Positions 44,896 through 54,770 of a DNA stretch of 64,000 nucleotides are shown in pieces (the stretch's first letter is position 1; every line of letters begins with the position of its first letter). The stretch comes from Sphingobacterium thalpophilum. Its GTDB lineage: Bacteria > Bacteroidota > Bacteroidia > Sphingobacteriales > Sphingobacteriaceae. Position numbers and translations under genes: made by a program. The notes beneath the pieces were generated by a model. That model saw nothing but the letters and a program-made list of their open reading frames with translations, ran no database searches and was not told where the DNA came from. The DNA lies in assembly GCF_038396785.1 (NCBI RefSeq), contig NZ_CP151087.1, positions 4,278,001 through 4,342,000 of the forward strand, read 5' to 3'.

Positions 44896-46452
44896 TTAAT
44901 CTTCGAAAAGTTTGCTTTCGAAATCTGTGTGGCTATTGACCAATTTACCTTCAGTTCCGAAATAGATTTCCTGAAAACTTAATGTACGGATAGCGTCTAC
45001 CTTACGATAGAATTTATCAGCAGATACATCTGAAAGTGTTTTGAAACCACAAGCTTCCATAATTTCGACTGTAGCACGTAATGTGTTGCGGTGGAACTGA
45101 GCTACGCGTACATATTTATCATTTACGTCGAGTCCTTTGTATAAATGCGGCTGTTGCGTGGCAACTCCAACCGGACAAACGTCTTCATTACACTTAAGTG
45201 CTTGAATACAACCTAAAGCGAACATCATACCGCGAGCACTATAACATGCATCTGCGCCTAAGGCAATAACTTTTAAGATGTCGAAACCCGTTACAATACG
45301 GCTGGATACGATAACTTTAACATGTTTTTTCAAACCAAAAGCAATCAAGGTTTTCGTTACAAATGCCAATGCATCGTATAATGGCATCCCTAGGTTATCT
45401 GTAAACTCCAGTGGAGCAGCTCCCGTACCACCTTCTGATCCATCTACGGAGATAAAATCCGGGAAGATCTGCGTGTTTTGCATGGCGTGACAGATGTCGA
45501 TAAACTCATGTTTATCGCCGATACAAATTTTGAAACCGATAGGCTTTCCACCCGATAGCTCGCGCAGCTGTTGTATGAAGTGCATCATTTCAGTCGGTGA
45601 GGAGAAAGCGCTATGTGCTGGAGGCGACATCACATCTGTTCCTGGAATGACGTGACGAATAGCCGCAACCTCAGGTGTATTTTTTGCCGCTGGAAGGATA
45701 CCTCCATGACCAGGTTTAGCGCCTTGCGAGAGTTTCAACTCGACCATCTTCACGTTTTCACGATTGGATTTTTCTCGGAAGAGCTCCGCGTCAAATTTTC
45801 CTTCCTGATTCCGACAGCCAAAATAACCTGTACCCACCTGCCAAATTAAATCACCACCGTTGTTGTGGTAGTCACTGATTCCTCCTTCGCCGGTATTGTG
45901 TGCAAAGTTTTGAAGTGCAGCACCTTTATTTAATGCCGTTATTGCTGTTTTGCTCAATGCACCATAACTCATTGCTGAGATATTGAACACACTTAAGCTA
46001 TAGGGTTTTTTACAGGCTGCATTTCCAACAGTGGTACGCAGATCGTGGTTTTCGATATGGCAAGGGAAAACAGAGTGCGCAGCCCATTCGTTCCCGACAG
46101 CCTGTGGATCAGTCTGCATACCAAATGCTACAGTTTCACGCTGATTTTTTGCACGTTGGTATACGATCGAACGCTGTCTTCTGTTAAATGGACGTCCATC
46201 CATGTCTGATTCCCAAAAATATTGTCTCAACTCAGGACGAATAGATTCGAAGATATAACGGAAATATCCAACTAAGGGATAATTTCGTAGGATGGCATGT
46301 TTGGTCTGGAAACTATGATATAACGCAATCAATAGCAATGGAAATGGGATGATAAGCAGCCAAAACCAGCTTGATGTAAATATAAATCCAAATGATACAA
46401 TGATTAAATTAATCACAATCATTATTGAAAGAATGAGTTTTCTAACTTCCAT
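44896..46452 (-). CDS. FMN-binding glutamate synthase-like protein
   Basis: The 518-residue protein begins with two membrane helices (residues about 8-45) and continues as a single GltB2 synthase barrel with KPGHGGILPAAKNTPEVA, FISVDGSEGGTGAAPLEF and NEDVCPVGVATQQPHL. It lacks the glutaminase domain, so it is not a complete glutamate synthase. Members of this standalone type are widespread but of uncertain reaction. It is monocistronic and converges with the MarR gene. Confidence 0.85.
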   Translation of the reverse strand: MEVRKLILSIMIVINLIIVSFGFIFTSSWFWLLIIPFPLLLIALYHSFQTKHAILRNYPLVGYFRYIFESIRPELRQYFWESDMDGRPFNRRQRSIVYQRAKNQRETVAFGMQTDPQAVGNEWAAHSVFPCHIENHDLRTTVGNAACKKPYSLSVFNISAMSYGALSKTAITALNKGAALQNFAHNTGEGGISDYHNNGGDLIWQVGTGYFGCRNQEGKFDAELFREKSNRENVKMVELKLSQGAKPGHGGILPAAKNTPEVAAIRHVIPGTDVMSPPAHSAFSSPTEMMHFIQQLRELSGGKPIGFKICIGDKHEFIDICHAMQNTQIFPDFISVDGSEGGTGAAPLEFTDNLGMPLYDALAFVTKTLIAFGLKKHVKVIVSSRIVTGFDILKVIALGADACYSARGMMFALGCIQALKCNEDVCPVGVATQQPHLYKGLDVNDKYVRVAQFHRNTLRATVEIMEACGFKTLSDVSADKFYRKVDAIRTLSFQEIYFGTEGKLVNSHTDFESKLFED

Positions 46453-46638
46453 AGAAAATACGATTGTTTAGTTTTAATTCGCTATTTTAATGTTTAGCCC
46501 AACTGATTATTTTATTACTCAATTAGCATTCCAAAATGCGCTTTTGGACGAAGCAAATGTACTAAAGTTCCTGAAGTAAATGGATATATTTACCCCTTGG
46601 AGGTAAGTTTTGATAAGTTTATAACCGTTTCTAACAAA

Positions 46639-47400
46639 CTATTTTCTTTTAGTAATCTCCTGCGACAAAAGTTGATAGATTTGCTGTAAATCTGGTTTAT
46701 TGCTAATAAATTGCAAATGTTTTTGCATTGTTGTGCTGTCCTGTCGGATCGCTGGTCCTGTCTGAACTGTTATTGGAATATGATTTTGCGCCTTTTCTGC
46801 CGTCTCCAGGATGATTGGTTTAATTAGATCAAAGGACAGGTCGTTTTCTGCTAAGAGCTCGTAGGCCATCTGATAAAGGATGTTAGTGAAATTGTTGACC
46901 ATAACCGAGGCAAGGTGGATGGCTAAACGCTGCTGGGAATTACAATAGATGCTCCGCGGTGCAAATGTCTGTGCTAACTGAAGTAGCTCGGCACTATTTT
47001 CATCCGCGTTACCTTCAACACAAAGTGGGACGGTCGAAAAATCGACTGCTTTATTTTTGGATAATGATTGTGGGGGATAGATGACTCCCGCATTTTTAAA
47101 TCCGGCCAGGACAGAAAGATCGGTTGCTCCCGAACAATGAATAACAACACCTTTTATATCTTTTGGTAGCGCTTCTACCAGCGATACAATGGCCTGATCG
47201 GTAACGGCAATGAGGTAAAGATCAGCATGTAGGTCGAGTTCAGACAGTAGGTCAGTTGCTGTGCAATGAAGCGCAAAAGCCAATGCGTCTGCATTGGCTT
47301 TTGTTTTACTGTAGATCTGAACGATATGCTGTCCTGTTTTTTGAAACTGTTGTCCAAAATGCGTCGCGGCATTACCGCTTCCTAAGATCACAATATTCAT
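46639..47400 (-). CDS. DUF2520 Rossmann-fold protein
   Basis: The 253-residue protein starts with NIVILGSGNAATHFGQQFQ, a nucleotide-binding Rossmann motif, and carries the C-terminal helical DUF2520 part (about 120-250, VIYPPQSLSKNKAVDFSTVP). It resembles NADP-dependent F420-type or ketopantoate-like reductases, but the substrate is unknown. It overlaps the ccmF stop by one base (TAATG), so translation is coupled. That link with cytochrome c assembly is curious but not explained. Confidence 0.8.
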   Translation of the reverse strand: MNIVILGSGNAATHFGQQFQKTGQHIVQIYSKTKANADALAFALHCTATDLLSELDLHADLYLIAVTDQAIVSLVEALPKDIKGVVIHCSGATDLSVLAGFKNAGVIYPPQSLSKNKAVDFSTVPLCVEGNADENSAELLQLAQTFAPRSIYCNSQQRLAIHLASVMVNNFTNILYQMAYELLAENDLSFDLIKPIILETAEKAQNHIPITVQTGPAIRQDSTTMQKHLQFISNKPDLQQIYQLLSQEITKRK

Positions 47401-49859
47401 TATTTAAGTGCTTTTCGTTTCTCTTCTTTATTTCTTCTCACAATGGACATGATAAAACCGATGGTCATGACAATTGTTCCACACCAGAAAAAGTTGATGT
47501 ATGGGAATTTAATGGCTTTAAATACCACCCATTTCTTTTCTGGAAGTGGCTTTTGATAAACCATGATTTCCAGTTTATCCTTGTCAGGTTTAATTCCCGT
47601 AAATCTGAATTTAAGCCCTTGCTCGTTGACATCTTTATTGAAGTCATAAACACCACCGTCTTTAATTAAGTAGATTGGTTGTACTTCATACTGTTTGTTG
47701 TCGGCCGAAAATACTTTTATTTTCAATCCAACCATGACATCACTAGGACCTTTTGGAATTTTCTCCAGGTGAGCTTCTTTGTTTAAGCCTTCAATGACAT
47801 AATATCCATTGCGGTAGCGTAGGGTATCACCGATATTTACCTGATACGTTGCCGGCTCCTCGTAGTCTTCGAAACCAGTTTTGTCTTCTGCCGGAACTTT
47901 CGCATGTGTTGCCTGACTTTCAGCTGCAGCCGCTGTAATCAGTGTATATACGTCATGCGTAACATAATGTTTGGTGGCTGGAGTACCAATCAACCCCCCC
48001 ATTTTCGCGTTGTTTTGTGCAAAAGGTTGCAGCACAAAATGCTCCTTCACTTTGCCTGTTTCTTCGTCGATCCGCTCGTATTTGATTTTATAGAACGTAT
48101 TTGGAGCAACAATGCTATCGCCGATATAGGTAATTTTGTATTCACCCATGTGTACAGGTTCACCCTCAGTCAGGAATAAGTTGTCGCCAGGCTTTTCTAC
48201 TTTGTCGAATCCCGATACAGCGATGTAACCCGTGTTGTTGACAGAGATGACTTCGTTGGTTGCCGCGGCCACCATGGCACCGATAAGTAATAAACCAAAA
48301 CCGATATGGGCTACCGAAGAACCAGCCAGTTTCCATTTACCTTTGACAGCGTCACCCAATACGCGGATATTTGCCAGAATACAGAAAATACTTGCGAAGG
48401 TGATCAAAATGTAGATCAAGTTGGTATACGTCTTCGTAAAATAGACTACAGCAGCCGTTAGGATTAAAGACACAACCAACGATGCTACAGTGGAAGCCAA
48501 AAACTTGCGGCTATCGGTACGTTTGTATTTTAAGAATTGCGTAAATCCGGTTAAGATCATCACGATGACGGCAAAACCCGATTGCCATTTGTTATAATGT
48601 TGGATTGGATCCAAAGGTGGAGCTACCTTGGTGCCAAAGATCTTGTTGAACACTGGAATTGATGTTGAAGCAATGATCTGTGCACAGGCAACAGTCAATA
48701 CCAAGGCGCCAATAAACATCCAGAATTCTCTTGAATAGATATCCTCATCCTTTTCTGTGATGGGCATCTCTTTCTTTTTGACGGTAAGAAAGACCACCAT
48801 GATAACCAAAAAGACAACATTGAATAAGATCAATTGTCCGCTCATGCCCAGGTCGGTAAAGGAGTGGACCGAAGTCTCTCCGAGGACGCCACTACGTGTC
48901 AGGTAAGATGCGTAGATCACAAGCACAAAGCTGATCATCGCCAAAAAAGTAGCGGTGAAGTAGGAGTGGCCTGAATTCTTGTAAGCAATCATGACGTGAA
49001 CAGCAGCAATCAAGGTAAACCAAGGAATAATAGATGCATTTTCTACCGGATCCCATGCCCAGAATCCACCGAAGTTAAGTGCTTCGTAAGCCCAGAATGA
49101 GCCCATGATAATACCTGCGCCTAAAATCATCACGGCAAATAAAGCCCAAGGAAGTGCTGCATTGATCCATTCTTTGTAACGTTTGGTCCAAAGAGCACCT
49201 GTTGCATAAGCAAAAGGAACAATCATCGACGCAAAGCCAAGGAATAGTGTCGGTGGGTGAATCACCATCCAGTAATTTTGAAGTAAAGGGTTCAAACCAT
49301 TACCGTCGGTGATAAGTGAAAGATAGTTAGCTTCTCTAAAGATTGGAATATCCATTGCTTCACGCAATAGGATAAACGGAGAGCTACCGATACGCAGACC
49401 GAAGATTTCCACACCAATAATCATGGAAGCTAAAAATGCTTGGCATAACATGACGAAAGTCATGACAGACGATTCCCAGCTTTTTGCTTTAAACAGCAAA
49501 ACAGAACCTAATACTGTTTGCCAGAACATCCAGAGCCAAAAACTACCCTCCTGACCTTCCCAAAAACTGGAAATGATATAGTAGGTAGGGAGTGTCTTGG
49601 ACGAGTGCGCCCAGGCATAATTATATTCAAAAAGATGATTGTATATAATATAAAATAAAGTTGCACCAATCGCCACTACGGAGACCGCATTAGCCCAAAA
49701 GGCCATACGTGCAATTTTTTTCCATGAATTCTCTTCAGGGTATTTTGTTGCAAAAAAGTAACTGATACAAGATAGAAGTGCAGCACCAAAAGAAAGTACA
49801 ATAAAGAATTGTCCGATCTGCCCTGGTAGCAGGTGCTCACCAACGTAATTAACGTCCAT
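47400..49859 (-). CDS. ccmF: Cytochrome c biogenesis heme lyase, CcmF-type
   Basis: The 819-residue protein is a multi-spanning membrane protein with the heme-handling tryptophan-rich segment GGFWAWDPVENASIIPW. Flanking histidines such as MVIHPPTLFLGFAS and HSYFTATFLAM agree with the CcmF/CcsA heme-ligand pattern. A long extracytoplasmic domain lies between residues about 540 and 780, followed by a last helix. It acts with CcmE to attach heme to apocytochrome c. It is cotranscribed between ccmE upstream and the DUF2520 gene downstream. Confidence 0.93.
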   Translation of the reverse strand: MDVNYVGEHLLPGQIGQFFIVLSFGAALLSCISYFFATKYPEENSWKKIARMAFWANAVSVVAIGATLFYIIYNHLFEYNYAWAHSSKTLPTYYIISSFWEGQEGSFWLWMFWQTVLGSVLLFKAKSWESSVMTFVMLCQAFLASMIIGVEIFGLRIGSSPFILLREAMDIPIFREANYLSLITDGNGLNPLLQNYWMVIHPPTLFLGFASMIVPFAYATGALWTKRYKEWINAALPWALFAVMILGAGIIMGSFWAYEALNFGGFWAWDPVENASIIPWFTLIAAVHVMIAYKNSGHSYFTATFLAMISFVLVIYASYLTRSGVLGETSVHSFTDLGMSGQLILFNVVFLVIMVVFLTVKKKEMPITEKDEDIYSREFWMFIGALVLTVACAQIIASTSIPVFNKIFGTKVAPPLDPIQHYNKWQSGFAVIVMILTGFTQFLKYKRTDSRKFLASTVASLVVSLILTAAVVYFTKTYTNLIYILITFASIFCILANIRVLGDAVKGKWKLAGSSVAHIGFGLLLIGAMVAAATNEVISVNNTGYIAVSGFDKVEKPGDNLFLTEGEPVHMGEYKITYIGDSIVAPNTFYKIKYERIDEETGKVKEHFVLQPFAQNNAKMGGLIGTPATKHYVTHDVYTLITAAAAESQATHAKVPAEDKTGFEDYEEPATYQVNIGDTLRYRNGYYVIEGLNKEAHLEKIPKGPSDVMVGLKIKVFSADNKQYEVQPIYLIKDGGVYDFNKDVNEQGLKFRFTGIKPDKDKLEIMVYQKPLPEKKWVVFKAIKFPYINFFWCGTIVMTIGFIMSIVRRNKEEKRKALK

Positions 49860-49878
49860 TGAAAATTGATTTTACGAA

Positions 49879-50286
49879 TTAATTATTGAAAGCAGTAGCA
49901 TTGATCTCGGTGACGACCGATTTATCGTTATATTTTGACGGACATTTCATCAATATCTTACTTGCCCTAAACACATTTCCGTCCATTTTTCCTGTCAATA
50001 CAATTTGCTCTGAACGTTCAATATCTTGAGGTTTGGCGCCTCTAAAAATCACTTCACATTCTGTACCTTCGTTGTCGCGCATGAAAAACGAAAATTTGTT
50101 GGCGTCAGTTTTGGGATCATAATGAAGCGCTTTGTCTTTATTCAATTGACCTACCACATATAGTTCGGTTTTCTTTTCTTTAGCTTCGGTAAATGTCGAA
50201 TAGGTACTTGAATCGGTATAGATAACAAGTATCATGGCAATTGCGACAGCAATGATAGCGATTAGAATAATTGAACTTTTTTTCAT
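49879..50286 (-). CDS. ccmE: Heme chaperone CcmE, CxxxY variant
   Basis: The 135-residue protein has one N-terminal membrane helix (residues 4-24) and an OB-fold: ELYVVGQLNKDKALHY, KFSFFMRDNEGTECEVIFRG, VVLTGKMDG-like QIVLTGKMDGNVFRASKIL. At the place of the heme-binding His of the classical HxxxY motif it has CPSKY, so Cys replaces His. A CxxxY type has been described in other lineages. It delivers heme to CcmF, encoded 20 bp downstream. Confidence 0.92.
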   Translation of the reverse strand: MKKSSIILIAIIAVAIAMILVIYTDSSTYSTFTEAKEKKTELYVVGQLNKDKALHYDPKTDANKFSFFMRDNEGTECEVIFRGAKPQDIERSEQIVLTGKMDGNVFRASKILMKCPSKYNDKSVVTEINATAFNN

Positions 50287-50671
50287 TTGTATTTACTTAT
50301 TTTATAAGTGTTTGATCTCATCGTATAAATGAGCTCGTTTCACCCGGTTTGTTTTTTCTTAACGATGAATAGCTATTCCAATCTGCCAGATATCCTCCTG
50401 TTTTTTCAGAAAGATTATTACCCAAATCTGACAACGTTGTGCTCACTAAAATCCCAAATTGATTACATTTGAGACCTAATCGAATGCAAAATTACAAATA
50501 GATTCGCTAAGAAAGGAATAATGCAACTTTTCCATATTATTTATATCTATTCTAAATAGTTTGAATTAATTGGAAAAATAAGCTAGATTCGAATGCTTTT
50601 GAATAATTTGAAGTGAAATTTGCTATTTTGGTTCTAATGATATCGCATGAATTTTACAATTGCCTGTTAAT
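50287..50671. other. Intergenic region between ccmE and the LpxR-like gene
   Basis: No gene was recognised in these 385 bases between divergent genes; it should contain both promoters. A/T-rich sequence dominates near 50520-50600. Confidence 0.4.
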
Positions 50672-51631
50672 ATGAGTGTTGCTTTGCGATTTTTAGGCCT
50701 CTTTTGGGCTGTTATATTCCCCTGCTTTTTTGTTTTTGGACAGGTAAAATTCCGTAATCAGGAAATTGCTATCCAAAATGACAATGACGTTTATCTACTG
50801 ACCGGTCAGGACCGCTATTATACCAATGGTATCAATATCAACTATAGGATTGCGTTGCCAGGGAAAACAGATAGTCAGACTTCAAATACGGTATTGGATT
50901 TTGAAATAGGCCAACGGATTTACAATGGTATCAGTATCATTGACTATAGACGGCAGGAAAAGAAATACGATAGACCATTTGCAGGTTACCTCTATTTTAG
51001 TGCTGGAGTAACGCGGTTTTTACAGCACGATCAGGTTGTTGAGCTCAAGACTGAATTGGCGCAGATCGGCCCTAAATCTTACGGTGAAGAAGCACAGAAG
51101 TTTATCCATCATCTCTTTGGGATGTACGAGGCGACTGGTTGGGATACGCAGCTTGGAAATTCCTTTGGTATTGATTTAAGTGCAATCTATAAAAAAGGAC
51201 TATATCGCAGTCAAAACCAGCAATTCGATGTCGGAATTATAGGTGAGGGGACCATTGGATTAAATAATACCAATATGGGAATTGCGGCCCCGCTTCGGTT
51301 GGGGAAGCTGAAATCCTATCAGGCATCCACCTTTACACATGGGCATTTGACACAGGGAAGAGCGAACAATGATAAAGAATGGTATTTTATCTATCAACCA
51401 AGCGTGTCTCGTATTTTTTACAGCGCAACGGTAGAAGGAGGGAGAGGTAAAAATGATCCCATAGGTAAGTTATACACGATTCAGCCTTGGATGCTTAGTC
51501 ACCGCATTGGTTTCAATTGGTCTAACCACAAGATCAATTACGGTATCAATTACATCTTCAATTCGAAAGAGCTCAAATCGGTGTTTCACCGGCATCAATA
51601 TGGCGAGTTGTTTTGTGCCTACCGTTTTTGA
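50672..51631 (+). CDS. LpxR-family outer-membrane lipid A deacylase-like protein
   Basis: The 319-residue protein has a signal peptide ending near FVFGQ. The mature protein begins FRNQEIAIQNDNDVYLLTGQDRYYTNGININYR, the LpxR/DUF2219 start with the Asn-Asp-x-D and Tyr-T-N-G active-site segments. It then continues as beta-strands to a terminal aromatic Phe. In the family it removes acyl chains from lipid A in the outer membrane. The TTG four codons earlier is not preferred. Confidence 0.8.
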   Translation: MSVALRFLGLFWAVIFPCFFVFGQVKFRNQEIAIQNDNDVYLLTGQDRYYTNGININYRIALPGKTDSQTSNTVLDFEIGQRIYNGISIIDYRRQEKKYDRPFAGYLYFSAGVTRFLQHDQVVELKTELAQIGPKSYGEEAQKFIHHLFGMYEATGWDTQLGNSFGIDLSAIYKKGLYRSQNQQFDVGIIGEGTIGLNNTNMGIAAPLRLGKLKSYQASTFTHGHLTQGRANNDKEWYFIYQPSVSRIFYSATVEGGRGKNDPIGKLYTIQPWMLSHRIGFNWSNHKINYGINYIFNSKELKSVFHRHQYGELFCAYRF

Positions 51632-51719
51632 TCAGCCAGCCATAAGTAGGACCCACATGGATCCGCTTGATAGGATCTTCGTTGGTCCAGCGTTCAAATG
51701 TTTTTCGTTTGGAGATTGT

Positions 51720-52970
51720 TTAACCTGGGTTTTCGGGAATAGGGTCAGCCAGTTTTTGCCCGATCAATCTGGTGGTGAGCATAGCGGCCACGGTATCTCC
51801 AGTAGCATTGAGCATTGTTGCCAGGGGATCGACGAGGGTTGCTATGATCATAATGGAAGGAATCACCTCCGTTGGCATCTGATAAACCGATATGATCAGC
51901 ATTTCTCCGATGTAGCCACCATTAGGAATACCTCCGGCTACGATGCTCACCAGTAAAGTAATGCCAACCGCCATAATCAGATTGGCTGGATCAAAAAATT
52001 CCTTTCCGCTTAATAAAAGTGCGATATAGATTTTAAAGATACAGGCGATCGCGGATCCATGCTTGTGCAATGTTGTGCCTAGGGGAATGACGACACTAGC
52101 GACGCTGTCCGGGATTCCAATTTGCTTGGCTGCAAGTAAGTTGGCTGGCATGGTGGCGAGGCTACTGCAGCTGCTCAATGCGGTCAAGGAAGGCAATATG
52201 TTATTTTGCCAGTAACGTTTAATTCCCTTTAGCCCGAATGCAAAAAAAGCGAATAAACTGAATACCGTGAAAAAATAGAAGATTCCAAAAAAGTAATATA
52301 GACCGATAGGTTTGGCATAAAAACCAAAGAGCTGAGGGCCTAGTGTTCCAACCTGATAGGCAAAATATGCTCCCAAACCAATGGGAGCGAGGTTCATGAC
52401 CATCACGAGCAGATTTCCCATCACAACATTGCCCGAGTTTATAAATTTACGGAAGGTCTCTGCAGATGCCCCTGATTTGCGCGTAGCAATGCCAACGAGG
52501 AACGAAAAGATGACAAAGGCCAGCATATTTTGTCGTGATAATAAACTTGAAAATTCGCTAACGGTTAAAAAGCGGACCATTTTTTCACCCCAAGAATCAT
52601 GAACAACTGTTTCCATGATTTTGTTTGTTTGTTCAATAGCCAGTGGAGCATCTACTGGAAAGAGGTAAAGGAAGCAGATGCTTGACAGTCCGGCGACGAC
52701 AATACCCAGTACAAATACGAAGGACATCATGCCGATGATCCTTCCCAGTACACTGTCGCCATTGATATTCGCAACAGATGAGGATATGGCAAAAAACACC
52801 AATGGTATAACGCTGACAAAGAGGAGGTTTAGGAAAATGTCACCGATCGGTTTAAGATTGTTGACGATATGCGGAAAGAAGATGCCGATCAAACTTCCAA
52901 TACTGATCCCAAGAAGCAATAGTAAAATGCTTCCATAGTTATGTATAAAAGTTTTTGCAGAATATTTCAT
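51720..52970 (-). CDS. Dicarboxylate/amino acid:cation symporter homologue with altered motif
   Basis: The 416-residue protein has about eight helices and two re-entrant loops of the GltP/DctA family. The first hairpin carries SSCSSLATMP in place of the usual serine-rich motif. At the position of the highly conserved NMDGT in helix 7 it has PLGTTLHKHGSAI, lacking Asn-Met-Asp. The substrate and the coupling ion may therefore differ from glutamate transporters. It is monocistronic and convergent with the LpxR-like gene. Confidence 0.8.
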   Translation of the reverse strand: MKYSAKTFIHNYGSILLLLLGISIGSLIGIFFPHIVNNLKPIGDIFLNLLFVSVIPLVFFAISSSVANINGDSVLGRIIGMMSFVFVLGIVVAGLSSICFLYLFPVDAPLAIEQTNKIMETVVHDSWGEKMVRFLTVSEFSSLLSRQNMLAFVIFSFLVGIATRKSGASAETFRKFINSGNVVMGNLLVMVMNLAPIGLGAYFAYQVGTLGPQLFGFYAKPIGLYYFFGIFYFFTVFSLFAFFAFGLKGIKRYWQNNILPSLTALSSCSSLATMPANLLAAKQIGIPDSVASVVIPLGTTLHKHGSAIACIFKIYIALLLSGKEFFDPANLIMAVGITLLVSIVAGGIPNGGYIGEMLIISVYQMPTEVIPSIMIIATLVDPLATMLNATGDTVAAMLTTRLIGQKLADPIPENPG

Positions 52971-53229
52971 TAGGTTTTACAATAGTTAATGTATTTAGGA
53001 TGCTAAAGTAATCTTTTTAAATTACTTTATGCGTATCTATTCATTATTGAAATGCATTGCCGAAAAGAACGGCTTTCTTTGATTACATCCTTTAGCTTTT
53101 TTATCTTTGATCAACATAAGGCACTATATGCTGTGCGTGCTAGGTGATCAATTTTAAAAAGCTATCTTTAGCGACAGCATTAATGAGGCATTGCTTTTAA
53201 GGATCTATTGGTTGAAATATTTAAAGAAA

Positions 53230-53895
53230 ATGGAATTTGTAACGACAGGAGACGGTTCGAAAACGTTGTTTAATGCGGAAATAGGTGAATGTTATCATTC
53301 TAAACACGGAGCGGTACAGGAAAGCAGGCATGTTTTTATAAAAACAGGGCTTGACCACTATGTACAAACAACAGGGGCAATCGACGTCGGGATCCTAGAG
53401 GTTGGGTTCGGGACAGGGTTGAATTTTTTGCAAACAGCTGACTTTCTTAGCGATAAATCCGTTCAGGTGGAATATGTCGGAATAGAGGGCTTTCCCTTGC
53501 CTTTGTCCACTATTGCCGCAACGGGCTATGAGGCGACGGTACATCCGACCGTATGGGCAAGCTATTTGAATGCATACGAGCAGGCTTTGTTGGGAAACGT
53601 ACAGATTAACGCGTACTTAAAGCTTCATATTGACCATACCTTATTGATGAATTTCCAATCGGATCGCTTATTTGACGTTGTTTATTTTGATGCTTTTGCG
53701 GCAGTGCATCAGCCTGAGATGTGGAATGATGCTGCCTTGGGACATATCGCGCAGTTTGTTAAACCTGGCGGTGTTTTTGTGACTTATGCTATTACCGGAA
53801 ACCTCAAACGCAGTATGAAAGCATTGGGCTTTTCAATAGAGAAGACGCCTGGTGCACCTGGCAAGCGTGAAATGCTTCGTGCGACTAAGTTATAA
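53230..53895 (+). CDS. mnmD: tRNA mnm5s2U methyltransferase
   Basis: The 221-residue MnmD (DUF752) enzyme makes the last methylation of 5-methylaminomethyl-2-thiouridine at tRNA position 34. It begins MEFVTTGDGSKTLFNAEIGECYHSKHGAVQESRHVFI, then has the SAM site ILEVGFGTGLNFL and the DVVYFDAFAAVHQPEMWND segment. It is not fused to the MnmC oxidase domain, as is usual outside enterobacteria. The start at 53230 follows a short A-rich ribosome-binding region. Confidence 0.93.
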   Translation: MEFVTTGDGSKTLFNAEIGECYHSKHGAVQESRHVFIKTGLDHYVQTTGAIDVGILEVGFGTGLNFLQTADFLSDKSVQVEYVGIEGFPLPLSTIAATGYEATVHPTVWASYLNAYEQALLGNVQINAYLKLHIDHTLLMNFQSDRLFDVVYFDAFAAVHQPEMWNDAALGHIAQFVKPGGVFVTYAITGNLKRSMKALGFSIEKTPGAPGKREMLRATKL

Positions 53896-54017
53896 GAAGG
53901 GCGATTGTCGACTTTAAATTATTGTTAACTGCTTGGTATTCTAAAAAGTGTTTTCTAATTTAGCCCAAAATAGAGGCGCTAACCTATTCACCACTTGTGG
54001 TTTATATTTTACTACTA

Positions 54018-54599
54018 ATGACAGATTCGCAGTTGATAGACAGTTTGAAGACAGATGGCCAGGAAGGATTTGTTGCGATTTATCGTAAATTCTATAAACA
54101 ACTGTTATTCTTTATACTTGGTTATCTGAAGGAAAACCGTGTGGCCGAGGAAATCGTGGCCGATGTTTTCGTTAAGGTATGGGAGCGTAGGTCTGATTTT
54201 TATACAATGGAAAATCTAAAGGCCTTTATCTATATTTCGGCAAAGAATGCGAGTCTGAATGTTATTCGGTCGGAGCGTTCTAAAGGCATCCATGAATCCT
54301 TGACAAATTATGAGGATCTGTTGGTAGATGATCGCGACGTTTTCTCAAAAATGATTCATGCGGAGTTAATCCACTCTATATTTATTGAGGTCGGAAAGCT
54401 TCCGGAAAAACAACGGGAAGTTTTTAATATGACCTATCTTGAAGACAAGACTGTCGAAGAGATTGCAGAAGAGCTTCAAATGAGCCCAACTGCTGTATAC
54501 ACAAACCGTTCCCGTGCGATACATACCATACGAACCTTGTTGGGGACTAAAAATGCATTAACGCTCCTCGCGTTTTTATCTTTAGTCGGCGAGAATTAG
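54018..54599 (+). CDS. ECF-type RNA polymerase sigma factor (FecI-like)
   Basis: The 193-residue protein has sigma region 2 (FVAIYRKFYKQLLFFILGYLKENRVAEEIVADVFVKVWERRSDF) and region 4 (LPEKQREVFNMTYLEDKTVEEIAEELQMSPTAVYTNRSRAI). This is the Bacteroidota SusCD-linked ECF group. A longer frame from a GTG at 53997 is unnecessary. It should direct transcription of the SusC/SusD genes downstream when released by the FecR protein encoded next. Confidence 0.92.
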   Translation: MTDSQLIDSLKTDGQEGFVAIYRKFYKQLLFFILGYLKENRVAEEIVADVFVKVWERRSDFYTMENLKAFIYISAKNASLNVIRSERSKGIHESLTNYEDLLVDDRDVFSKMIHAELIHSIFIEVGKLPEKQREVFNMTYLEDKTVEEIAEELQMSPTAVYTNRSRAIHTIRTLLGTKNALTLLAFLSLVGEN

Positions 54600-54770
54600 C
54601 CGGGGCGTATCCGATTTTATACCCCGCTATTTATTCTGTTTTGACCCTTATCTTTTTATTTTCTGATTGGTTTTCTAAGCTTCTGCGCTGTTTTTTTACC
54701 TGTTTAATATTTTTTTACTTTTTTATGTAAGATTCTGTGAGTCGCCGTGTTTTTATTGACGAAAGAAACG

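Noticed and set aside
53997..54017. GTG start for the sigma factor seven codons upstream
   Set aside because: The ATG at 54018 gives the family N-terminus MTDSQLID; the added residues are hydrophobic and unlike sigma factors.
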